64,000 nt of DNA from Streptomyces sp. NBC_01750 (GTDB lineage: Bacteria; Actinomycetota; Actinomycetes; Streptomycetales; Streptomycetaceae), in contig NZ_CP109137.1 of the NCBI RefSeq assembly GCF_035918095.1, forward strand, positions 62,001 through 126,000, in the 5' to 3' direction. The translations under genes and the position numbers were made by a program. Position 1 is the stretch's first letter. Each line of letters opens with the position of its first letter. The notes below the pieces were generated by a model, which was not told the origin of the DNA, did no database searches, and saw only the letters and a list, made by a program, of their open reading frames with translations. This document shows positions 17,907 to 25,502 of the stretch, piece by piece.

Positions 17907-19241
17907 TCAGTCCGTGAGGACTTGCCGGGCGGAGTCTGCGCTCCACAGCCATGCGGTGGCCTGGTAGCCCTTGGCCACGGCGAGGACTTGTGTGAAGGCT
18001 TCTTCGTCGAAGGGGCCTTCGCCAGGGGTGCCGTCGCGGAGGGCGCGGTCGTCGAGGGGACCGCGGTCGGCGGTTGCATATCCGGGGCGGAAGACGTTCT
18101 CGTAGAGCCAGTCGGAAACGGCCACGACGAGGTCGGCCTTCTCGTTGTTCTCCAGAGCATCCCGTAGCTGTCGGCCGTCTACCAGGCGGCAGAACCTCAC
18201 CACCGTGGGGCCGGAGAAGCCAAGCGCCGAGCGGGCGACGGGCCCGATGTCGCACGCCATACGGCATCGGATTCTGTCCGCGTGGCCACTGTTGTCCCTG
18301 GCCAGATGCCCGGCCACGCCAGTCATCAGCCGGGGAAGGAGATCGACGCAGTCCATTTCGGCAGGCAGGACCACGTTCATGCCGTCACCCGTGGGCTGGA
18401 CGTCTGTCCGCTCATCGGGAACGCCGGCCTCGTGCAGCACTTGGCGGACGAGTTGGGCCACTCGGTCCTGTACCTCGTTCTGCCGGGGGCCGGAGCGGGT
18501 GCTGTAGCCCTCGACGTCGAGGGCGAAGCCAAGCCTGATCTGACGCCGGCCAGTGACGTCAGCCGAAGCCGGACGGGGTTCGGGGGGCCTGCCGAGGGGA
18601 AGTTGGACGACGAACGCTGCGGGTCTGCCCTTCGGCGAGAACCCCATGTCTTGGAACGGTGTCAGAGCGTAAGCGGCGTCGGACCGTACTTTCAGTTCAC
18701 GCAGGCCGGAGGGGACCAGCAGCAGGAGCCAGCCGCTGCGCGAGCCAATAGGGACCCCGTGGGTGTCTCCTGTGTGGCGCCACCGTACTGAGGTGCTGCC
18801 GATTCCGAGCGCTTCGATGGTCGGTGTGAGCGCCGGAACGACAAGGTCGTTCATCACCATGTCACCAGAGCAGCCGGTCCGGGAGGTGGCATCGGGATTG
18901 GCGATGAAGGCGAGATGTCTGGTCACTGCGTATCTGCGGGCGGGTTCGGGCAAGCCGACGGCCTTCGGCACCATGTCGGCTACGTACACTCCGCTGTCCT
19001 CGAATGTGAACCCGAACTCCATCCACTGTGGCGGTGAGGAGGACGGACGTAAGGCCAGGTCGGTGTTCACTTTGATGACGTAGACGTCATGGTCACGGAA
19101 ATCCGCGGGCACCGGCGTGACGGCATGGATCTGCCAGCCCTGAAATTTGACGGCGCCGATGTCGACCTTTTGGGGAGCCGTGTCGAACGAACGGCTGCTG
19201 TCGTCGACGAGGACGAGTTCCACCTCAGCCACGTGGTCCAC
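17907..19241 (-). CDS. Class III nucleotide-cyclase-like protein, CHAT partner
   Basis: I place the start at GTG 19241, because GGAGGGGG lies directly before it and it overlaps the CHAT stop by 17 bases. The frame is open to 19433, but that part is antithetical to CHAT coding. The 444-aa product has an unassigned beta-rich N-terminal half (residues 1-215). The C-terminal domain from about 230 reads as a class III cyclase: FALDVEGYS (first metal Asp, about 242), PTGDGMNVVLP (second metal Asp, about 286), and RCRMACDIGPV...GFSGPTVVRFCRL. The usual V-N-x-A-A-R is altered to V-V-R-F-C-R. It may make a cyclic nucleotide or only bind one; a Crp-type sensor is encoded divergently. Confidence 0.7.
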   Translation of the reverse strand: MDHVAEVELVLVDDSSRSFDTAPQKVDIGAVKFQGWQIHAVTPVPADFRDHDVYVIKVNTDLALRPSSSPPQWMEFGFTFEDSGVYVADMVPKAVGLPEPARRYAVTRHLAFIANPDATSRTGCSGDMVMNDLVVPALTPTIEALGIGSTSVRWRHTGDTHGVPIGSRSGWLLLLVPSGLRELKVRSDAAYALTPFQDMGFSPKGRPAAFVVQLPLGRPPEPRPASADVTGRRQIRLGFALDVEGYSTRSGPRQNEVQDRVAQLVRQVLHEAGVPDERTDVQPTGDGMNVVLPAEMDCVDLLPRLMTGVAGHLARDNSGHADRIRCRMACDIGPVARSALGFSGPTVVRFCRLVDGRQLRDALENNEKADLVVAVSDWLYENVFRPGYATADRGPLDDRALRDGTPGEGPFDEEAFTQVLAVAKGYQATAWLWSADSARQVLTD

Positions 19242-21267
19242 GGAACCCCCTCCGGCGTCTGGCCACTCCACGGCAGTGACGGTGTTGGGACGGTACAAGG
19301 GCGAAGGGGCGAAGTGTATGGGCAGGAACTCCGAGACAGACGAACCCGGCCCAGTGCCGAGGGTGCAGTCCTTCCGACCAAGCCTTCCTCTGCGCTTGCT
19401 GAAGCGCGTGCGCCGGCGAGGCGCCGGCAGCAAGGCGGCGGTAGAACTCCTGGATCACCGTCCGGGTCGTTCCGTCCGGAACGCGCCACAGGCTCATGAC
19501 GACGACTCTGGCTCCGGCCTGGCGGAAGGCGTGACCGGCCGACCAGGGCACATCGCCCGCCCCGACCTCGCCGAGTCCGGTCTCGCATGCGCTGAGTACG
19601 ACCAGAGCCGTGTCTTTCAGGGAGAGTCCGGCGATGTCGGATCCCAGGAGCAGGCCGTCACCCGGTTTCGGCAGACTCTCACCCGTGGATTCCCACAGCG
19701 CCGCGTTGGCCAACGCCACTCCGCAGCGATGCCACGGCTTGTCCGAGTGCGTGAGGAGCTCGAATCCGCGGAATCGGCCGAGGTGGTTCACGTTGGGGAG
19801 ACCCCTACTGGCGACTTCCCGACGGCGGACGGCGAAGGCGTGGGTGGCCAGATGCAGAACACGCGGCGACCGGACATTGCGCAGCAGCATGTCGGTGGCG
19901 TCGAGGCCCGTCGTGACGGCGACTCCGAGGAGTGATGCCACGATCTTCCCCTCCTCGAGGGCGTGGGGAAGCGGCGCGAAGACTGTCCGTTTCCGTTTAC
20001 CGTCCGGTGCGCCGAAAGCCGGGTCCGCGACGACCAGGGGATCCCCGGCGCCGACCGCCGGCGAGTCGTCCGTCGTCGGTTCCAGACCGTGGTTGACGAA
20101 GGTGAGGGTGGCATCGGTCAGCCATGGACTGCCGTCGGTATTGGGCAGAGCGGCGAACGGTGCCAGCCACAGTTCGGAATCGGGAGCGATGATGACTCGG
20201 CGGGCCCGGGACACGAGGGGGCGCAGAGGCTCGAGTACGGCTGCGGCCAGAGCACATGATGCCCAACCCCTCACGTTGGAGGGCGGCTCCGGGAGGTGGG
20301 GAGGGTCAGGGTTTTCGGTCTTGCCGGCCGATGCCTGAAGTCCGTACAAGCGATGCAACTGCTCCTGCGGAAACGTACTCGTGCCGTTGCTGAGGTCCCA
20401 CATCAACTGCCGGAACGAGACGGCGTCAATGGTGACCGTGTGCTCGATGAGCTGATGCGAGCGGCTGTAGGTCACCTGCATCTGTGCGGTCACGGGTGGC
20501 CCGTCGGACCCGTCGTCCTCGGCTTCGAACAGGCGACGCATCTCCGCGACGGGCATGGAGACGCAACCGCCGTGATAGGAGGCCAGCCCGGACATTTCCT
20601 CCCGCACGTCTGCAACGCAGTCGTCGATCTCTTTGGCGAGCCCGACGTCGACGAGGGTGACCCGACGGTCGTCGGCCCAGCCTCCGAGCGCGAAGCAGGC
20701 GTACCTGTCGGGCAGTTGCCCCGCAGATTCCAGCGGGGCGGTGAAGTCGTGAGGCGCGTAGCGCAAGAACTCGAGGAGGACGCCATCGGCCGGCAGCCGG
20801 CTCCAGGTCTCCGACAGACGGGGAAACAGCGGGCCGGCTCGCGGCGGTTCGACCTTGGTGAGTGCAGCCGTGATCGCTTTCCAGGTCATGACCTGCCGCA
20901 TGGCAGAAGCGGTGATCTTCGGATTGGACGCCATCAGCGCCAGGGACACAGACAGGCCCACCGCTTCGCCGAGCCAGGACGCGGCATTACGCCGCACCTC
21001 CAGCGAGCCCGTGTACGCACGATACGCGTTGGCGGCCACCACGATGAAGGAAGATCGGAAGGAGGCCGCGGCTTGTTCGAGCTTGCCGCGGGCAACGCGG
21101 ATCTTGCCCAGCTTCTCCAGACAGGTGGACCGTCGGAGGTCGTCCACGGGGAACAGGCCGGCAGCTTTGCGAAGCGCGATCTCCGCCTCGATCAGCGCAT
21201 CCCGGCCCATCAGTTCCGCGCCGTGCTGCAGGAGTCGAGAGGCACGGTCGGCCACACCGTCGTCCAT
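19225..21267 (-). CDS. CHAT-domain (caspase-like) protein
   Basis: The 680-aa protein has an N-terminal helical TPR-like segment (residues 10-75, ALIEAEIALRKAAGLF, CLEKLGKIRVARGKLEQAAASFRSS). A long middle region leads to a CHAT protease domain from about 330. RVLHLATHAF (catalytic His about 476) and VVLSACETGLGE (catalytic Cys about 561) are intact, followed by GAGDVPWSAGHAFRQAGARVVVMSLWRVPD and HWAGFVCLG. CHAT proteases act as effectors or processing enzymes in several conflict systems. ATG 21267 has a GGGGGAGGGG site. It is the first gene of a two-gene operon with the cyclase-like gene and is divergent from a Crp/Fnr regulator. Confidence 0.88.
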   Translation of the reverse strand: MDDGVADRASRLLQHGAELMGRDALIEAEIALRKAAGLFPVDDLRRSTCLEKLGKIRVARGKLEQAAASFRSSFIVVAANAYRAYTGSLEVRRNAASWLGEAVGLSVSLALMASNPKITASAMRQVMTWKAITAALTKVEPPRAGPLFPRLSETWSRLPADGVLLEFLRYAPHDFTAPLESAGQLPDRYACFALGGWADDRRVTLVDVGLAKEIDDCVADVREEMSGLASYHGGCVSMPVAEMRRLFEAEDDGSDGPPVTAQMQVTYSRSHQLIEHTVTIDAVSFRQLMWDLSNGTSTFPQEQLHRLYGLQASAGKTENPDPPHLPEPPSNVRGWASCALAAAVLEPLRPLVSRARRVIIAPDSELWLAPFAALPNTDGSPWLTDATLTFVNHGLEPTTDDSPAVGAGDPLVVADPAFGAPDGKRKRTVFAPLPHALEEGKIVASLLGVAVTTGLDATDMLLRNVRSPRVLHLATHAFAVRRREVASRGLPNVNHLGRFRGFELLTHSDKPWHRCGVALANAALWESTGESLPKPGDGLLLGSDIAGLSLKDTALVVLSACETGLGEVGAGDVPWSAGHAFRQAGARVVVMSLWRVPDGTTRTVIQEFYRRLAAGASPAHALQQAQRKAWSEGLHPRHWAGFVCLGVPAHTLRPFALVPSQHRHCRGVARRRRGFRGPRG

Positions 21268-21384
21268 AACCCCTCCCCCTGGCGGTAGGACGATCTGCGG
21301 TACGGCAGAAGTGTCCGATTGTGCCGAAGTCCTGTCATAGCGTAGTCGAAGGGATCAGCCCACGGGCGGTAACGAGAGGGGGCG
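21268..21384. promoter_or_regulatory. Divergent promoter region between CHAT operon and Crp-family gene
   Basis: These 117 bases separate the starts of the CHAT-cyclase operon and the Crp/Fnr gene. Both ribosome sites lie inside it (GGGGGAGGGG on the reverse strand, GAGAGGGGG on the forward). The Crp-type protein is the natural candidate to bind here. I see no perfect TGTGA-type palindrome. Confidence 0.5.
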
Positions 21385-22086
21385 TTGGCCTTGTCGAGCT
21401 CCAGCACATCTGGCCGGCGTGGACCGTGGCCACCTAACAGTCTGATGTACGCACTTCCCGCGGAAACCGGAGATGCTCTGCTCACCCTCGGCTCCCGGCA
21501 CCGCTATGCGGACGGGCAGCAATTGCTGACGGAAGGGGACAGCACCACACATGCGATCCTGCTCCTCGACGCGTCCGTCAAGGTCAGTGCCACGACCGCG
21601 GACGGCCGGTCGACGCTGCTGGCAGTACGTCACAGCGGCGATCTGGTCGGAGAGATGGCGGCACTCGACGGGCGGCCTCGCGTGGCCACAGTGACGGCTG
21701 TCGGTACTGCAAAGGTCCAGGCCATTTCCCAGCAGGAGTTCCGGACCTTCCTGCACCGGCACCCGCTGGCAGCGGCCGCCGTCAGTCGGCAAGTCGTCGA
21801 GCGGCTGCGGGCCGCCACACGGCGACGGGTCGACTTCGCAGGCGTACCCGTACAGGTGAGGCTGTGCCGGGTATTGGCGGAGTGGTGCGAGGAGAACGGC
21901 AGCCAGACTCCCTGCCGCGTCGGGCTCACGCAGTACGAGTTGGCCACGCTGATAGGAGCCGCCGAGGTGAGTGTCAGCCGTGCCCTGCGCACGCTCGCCC
22001 AGGACGGTGTCATCCGGACGGGATACCGGTGGATCGAGATCCCCGACTGCACCGCGATCCGGCAGCTGGGAAACAGGAGGCCGTAG
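21385..22086 (+). CDS. Crp/Fnr-family cyclic-nucleotide-responsive regulator
   Basis: TTG 21385 with GAGAGGGGG gives 233 aa; ATG 21445 is a weaker alternative. The cNMP-binding fold spans about 25-130 (RHRYADGQQLLTEGD, ILLLDASVKVSATTADG). The phosphate-binding cassette reads GDLVGEMAALDGRPRVATV, keeping the Glu and Arg that contact cyclic nucleotide in CRP. The HTH at 170-215 (TQYELATLIGAAEVSVSRALRTLAQDGVIRTGYRWIEI) is a normal Crp wing. Divergence from a cyclase-like gene suggests that it senses that product. EcsC, the peptide and the ATP-grasp gene follow in the same direction, so it may drive them. Confidence 0.88.
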   Translation: MALSSSSTSGRRGPWPPNSLMYALPAETGDALLTLGSRHRYADGQQLLTEGDSTTHAILLLDASVKVSATTADGRSTLLAVRHSGDLVGEMAALDGRPRVATVTAVGTAKVQAISQQEFRTFLHRHPLAAAAVSRQVVERLRAATRRRVDFAGVPVQVRLCRVLAEWCEENGSQTPCRVGLTQYELATLIGAAEVSVSRALRTLAQDGVIRTGYRWIEIPDCTAIRQLGNRRP

Positions 22087-22203
22087 TCGCCACCGCACCG
22101 GGTCGCCGCGATTCCGTCTTCTGATGGAGACGGCGCGCCCAAGGAACCGGCAACCTCATGACAGCGATCAGGAAACCTGCGAATGCCGCTGCCAGGAGGG
22201 CTG

Positions 22204-22755
22204 ATGGGCGCAGAAGATTTTGGACCACTGGGTAGCTCCTTCGAGTTCATCCATAAAAACCTCGACTCCTTCAAGATCAAGCAGGAGGTCGACAAGCGGG
22301 GCATCCACGGGTACATCGACCACTGTGCCCGCCTGGCGGCGGCCACGGGTGTCGCTGCCGGGTCCGGCGGGGGTCTGACCCTGGCACTGGGCATTCCGGC
22401 GGACATCGCCAACACCGTGGCCCAGCAGTTCAAGGTCACCCTGGCGGTGATCTACCACCGCACCGGCCGGTACGCGGTCAGCTTCGAGGAGTTCATGAAG
22501 ATCGTCGCGTTGTCGGTCGGCGTGGAAGCCAGTGCCACGGGCCTGAAGTACCTGGTCAGCAAGGTGGCGCAGGAGGTACTGAAGCGGCTGAGCGCCCGCG
22601 TGGTGGGCCGGCTCATTCCCCTCGTGGGGGCTGTCGTGGGGGGAACGCTGAACTACGCCTTCATCAAGGGGATCGGATCGTCCCTGCTCGTCTTCGCCGA
22701 CGACATCTTCGACGACCGCACGGAGGGCGGATCGGGGTCCCTGACGGCCGCATAG
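22204..22755 (+). CDS. EcsC-family protein
   Basis: ATG 22204 lies just after AGGAGGG and gives 183 aa; an in-frame ATG at 22183 is possible. The helical protein has long hydrophobic, glycine-rich stretches (AAATGVAAGSGGGLTLALG, RLIPLVGAVVGGTLNYAFIKGIG) typical of EcsC-domain proteins. These are membrane-associated proteins linked to secretion and, in some systems, to pore or effector roles. It sits between the Crp regulator and the precursor peptide. Its role could be export or self-protection. The family call rests on the overall pattern. Confidence 0.65.
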   Translation: MGAEDFGPLGSSFEFIHKNLDSFKIKQEVDKRGIHGYIDHCARLAAATGVAAGSGGGLTLALGIPADIANTVAQQFKVTLAVIYHRTGRYAVSFEEFMKIVALSVGVEASATGLKYLVSKVAQEVLKRLSARVVGRLIPLVGAVVGGTLNYAFIKGIGSSLLVFADDIFDDRTEGGSGSLTAA

Positions 22756-22864
22756 GCCCGGCCAAGGCACCCCCGGCTGCACCTCCCATGGGGTCAGCCG
22801 CTATCCAGCTCCGTTCGCACCACATCGGCACGACCCGGGATCAAAAGGAAAGAGAGGCAACCCT

Positions 22865-23029
22865 ATGAACGCCGATCGACTGGATGACGCACCCGTGACC
22901 GCGGAGCGGCAGCTCCCGCCGAGTCTCTACGACACGCTGGCCGAGGCCGTCGACTTCGCCGACGTTCCGGGCAGGACGACGACCATGTCGGTCGAGACGA
23001 CGGACAATGACCCCTTCACCTTCAGCTGA
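22865..23029 (+). CDS. Graspetide-type RiPP precursor peptide (54 aa)
   Basis: The short gene starts at ATG 22865 after AAAGGAAAGAGAGG and ends at TGA 23027-23029. The leader (MNADRLDDAPVTAERQLPP, then SLYDTLAEAVDFADVPGR) is acidic and helical. The C-terminal core TTTMSVETTDNDPFTFS is rich in Thr/Ser and Asp/Glu. This suits side-chain ester or amide macrocyclisation between hydroxyl or amine donors and carboxylates. The ATP-grasp ligase gene overlaps its 3' end (start 23007), which fits a ligase-substrate pair. I infer the leader/core boundary at about residue 37. It is too short for routine gene callers. Confidence 0.75.
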   Translation: MNADRLDDAPVTAERQLPPSLYDTLAEAVDFADVPGRTTTMSVETTDNDPFTFS

Positions 23030-24026
23030 CGGGGCATGCGCTGTGGCACGGGCGGTGAACGAATCCTGCGGCCCGGCGGGCCGCCTTCACGCCGGCCCAC
23101 GCACCCCAGTGGTGATCATCGGTGAGGAATCCGACCCCCACGTACGTGAGGTGGCGGATCGCATCTCCTCGCTCCGCCCGTTGGTCGTCCTCGACGCAGC
23201 CGGTGTCCAGCGCATCCCGTTCGTGGTCTCCGCAACTCGCCTCGGCGTGGAGACCACGAACGGTCACGGAGCCGCCCACCTCCAGGACGCCCACCGCGGC
23301 TGGATCCGGCGCCCCGCGCCGGCCGACTGGGACGTAGGGATGAGATGGGGAAGCAAACAGGCCGCGGTGCAGGGCGCGTGGCGAACGCTGCTGGTGTCGC
23401 TGCTGCGCAACCCCGCCTGCGAGTGGCTGACGTCCCTGGACGCGTTGCTCGCCGCCGAGAACAAGATCGTGCAGTGCCGGACCGCCACTGGGGCAGGTAT
23501 CGACGTGCCCCCGCTGATAGTCACCAACGACCCGTCCGAGGTGTCGTCTCTGCCGGGGCATCTCGTCGCCAAACCCCTCGGCCCCCCGCAGTACTGGCTC
23601 GAGCAGGGCGATCCCCGGATCGTCTTCGCGGCCCCAGTAGACACGCAAGACCCGTCGGTCGCAGAACTCCTGGCGGGCGCACCATTCATTCTGCAAGAAC
23701 GCGTCAGGGCCGTACGACATCTGCGGGTCGTGACGGTGCGCGATGAGGCCTGGGCCTTCCAGATCCCGGCAGAAGGCATCCCCCTGGACTGGCGCAGGAG
23801 CGCCGCCGCGCACACATCGTGGCGGCCGTTGAAGGCACCAGACATCGAACAACGGGCAGTCGACCTGTCGGCAGCAATGTCCGTCAGGTACTCCAGCCAG
23901 GACTGGATCGAGACAGCAAGTGGCACGTACTTCATCGATCTCAATCCCGGCGGGCAGTGGCTCTTTCTGCCCGATCCCGAGGCGTCACAGATATCCGCGG
24001 CGATCGCCCACTGGCTGCAGGGCTGA
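23007..24026 (+). CDS. ATP-grasp peptide ligase (graspetide maturase, MvdC/D-like)
   Basis: From ATG 23007 the product has 339 aa and overlaps the precursor gene by 23 bases; a GTG downstream could be the real start. After a variable N-terminus comes the pre-ATP-grasp strand PVVIIGEESDPHVREVADRI. The ATP-grasp fold has AAENKIVQCRTATGAGIDVPP, GHLVAKPLG (ATP Lys), FILQERV, and the C-terminal metal motif TYFIDLNPGGQWLF, which matches the FLEVNPxGQW signature of RiPP-modifying ligases. It should activate Asp/Glu of the 54-aa peptide and form macrolactones or lactams. No transporter or protease is encoded next to it, unless EcsC or CHAT substitutes. Confidence 0.85.
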   Translation: MTPSPSADGACAVARAVNESCGPAGRLHAGPRTPVVIIGEESDPHVREVADRISSLRPLVVLDAAGVQRIPFVVSATRLGVETTNGHGAAHLQDAHRGWIRRPAPADWDVGMRWGSKQAAVQGAWRTLLVSLLRNPACEWLTSLDALLAAENKIVQCRTATGAGIDVPPLIVTNDPSEVSSLPGHLVAKPLGPPQYWLEQGDPRIVFAAPVDTQDPSVAELLAGAPFILQERVRAVRHLRVVTVRDEAWAFQIPAEGIPLDWRRSAAAHTSWRPLKAPDIEQRAVDLSAAMSVRYSSQDWIETASGTYFIDLNPGGQWLFLPDPEASQISAAIAHWLQG

Positions 24027-24196
24027 AAACCCCGCGCGCGGATCAGTCGCTCAGTCCGCTGACCGCCGGCTCGCCTCAGCCGCCAAGTGGGGGAGGAGTC
24101 ACGACCTGGTCGCCGTGGTGTCCGCGGCGTCACAGATGCGCACGTCTGTCGTCCAGCGCCGCGTGCGTATAGATCTCAAGCCTGCTCGTCTGGGAG

Positions 24197-25426
24197 TCAG
24201 TAGGGATCCCAGTGACGGTGCGGCCGCCTGGTGATGGTGTTGAAGCGTAGCCCGCGGGGGCCGTCGATGCCCGCTTGGGGAAGGTCGATGATCCAGTCCA
24301 GGACGTCGTCTGCGAGCAAGTCCGGATCATCGAGGTCGGTGAGTAAGAGCTCGGCGCCGCGCTGGTCGTAGGGGGCGGGAAGGGAAAGGCCGGCGGCGAT
24401 GGCGTTCTCGACGATGTGGCGGCAGACGGTGTGCCAGCGTCCCTGGCCCCACCAGGAGTCTGTGTAGCTGGTGGAGCCTGCGATGGTCATGAGGATGAGG
24501 GTGGTGTGGGGGCCGAGGAGCTTGTGGTCTGTGTCCCTCCAGCGGTCGAGTTCAGCGGTGACGGTGTCGGCGACCTCTGCCCAGCCGTTGCCGAACAGGG
24601 AGTGGATGGTGGTGCCGTCTGGCAGGGCCATTGCGGGTCCATGAGTGCGGTCTCGATACCGTCCCAGTCGATGCCCTCTTCGGGTCCACATGTTGCCGGG
24701 CGACGCGTGTGACCGCGATGTTCGTACGCGCCATCAACACGTCCGTGTACAGGTGGTGGTCCTCGACGGCGGTGTTGTTGCGCCAGCACCATGCGGCCAC
24801 TCCCAGCGCTGCGGCCTTTGGCACGACGTCGGGTGCGCCATCGCGGCCGACCATGCCTACCACCATCTCCAGGAAGGTGCTCAGCCAGCGGTTCTCGCTG
24901 ACTTCCCGGAAGATGTCGGGCAGCGGAAGTTGCCGGTAGCCGGCCGCCGGGGTGAAGATGCGCTGGATCCGCCGCAGTTCGAAGTCCTGCTGAGCGTAGT
25001 GCGGGGCGGAGTCAGCGACGCGGACGTGCGTGGCATCGAGCAGACCCGCCCGGCCGCGGCGTGCTCCACGGCACTCACCGCGGCCGGACCTGAGGCCGTG
25101 ACGTCGATCTCCAGCTGGTCATCGAGCAAGGTGTAGGAGTCGGGGTGATCCCCCGTGACGTCGTCGAATGGCTGCAGGGCCAGTACTCCCTCGTGCGGTC
25201 AGTACTCGGCCGTCACGCATCCGTCACCACGCCAGAGATCGGAGTACGGCAGCGCTCCCGCCTGCGGATCGAACTCGCTGTCCCACACCTCGGGCAGCTC
25301 GAAACCCGCCCACTCCATGGGGAGCAGCAGCTCGTGAAGCCGATCCACGATGTCGAGCCATTCCTGCTCGGACGGCACGTTCTTAGGTCTGTTGGTTGTG
25401 GCACTGGAAGCTGTCGGTGACGTCAT
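24197..25426 (-). pseudogene. Decayed conserved gene downstream of the NaeI-like gene
   Basis: Pieces of one protein of about 410 aa can be read across three frames. ATG 25426 begins MTSPTASSATTNRPKNVPSEQEW...GDGCVTAEY, then an in-frame TGA at 25199. Next comes PHEGVLALQPFDDVTGDHPDSY..LLDDQLEIDVTASGPAAVSAVEH, then in another frame LLDATHVRVADSAPHYAQQDFELRRIQRIFTPAAGYRQLP...ARQHVDP. Then EEGIDWDGIETALMDPQW and finally MALPDGTTIHSLFGNGW to 24197. At least one nonsense and three frameshift changes are needed. I do not recognise the family. It lies 76 bases after the NaeI-like stop on the same strand and may once have been its partner. Confidence 0.6.
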
Positions 25427-25502
25427 GGGCTCAGCGTAGATTCGGTCACTGACAGGCCCTGGGCGTCTCCGGCGTTCCGCTCGCTGTAGATGGTGGCACT
25501 GC

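Noticed and set aside
18074..18791. Forward frames opposite the cyclase-like gene
   Set aside because: They lack start sites and read as Arg/Gly-rich antisense of a gene with recognisable domains.
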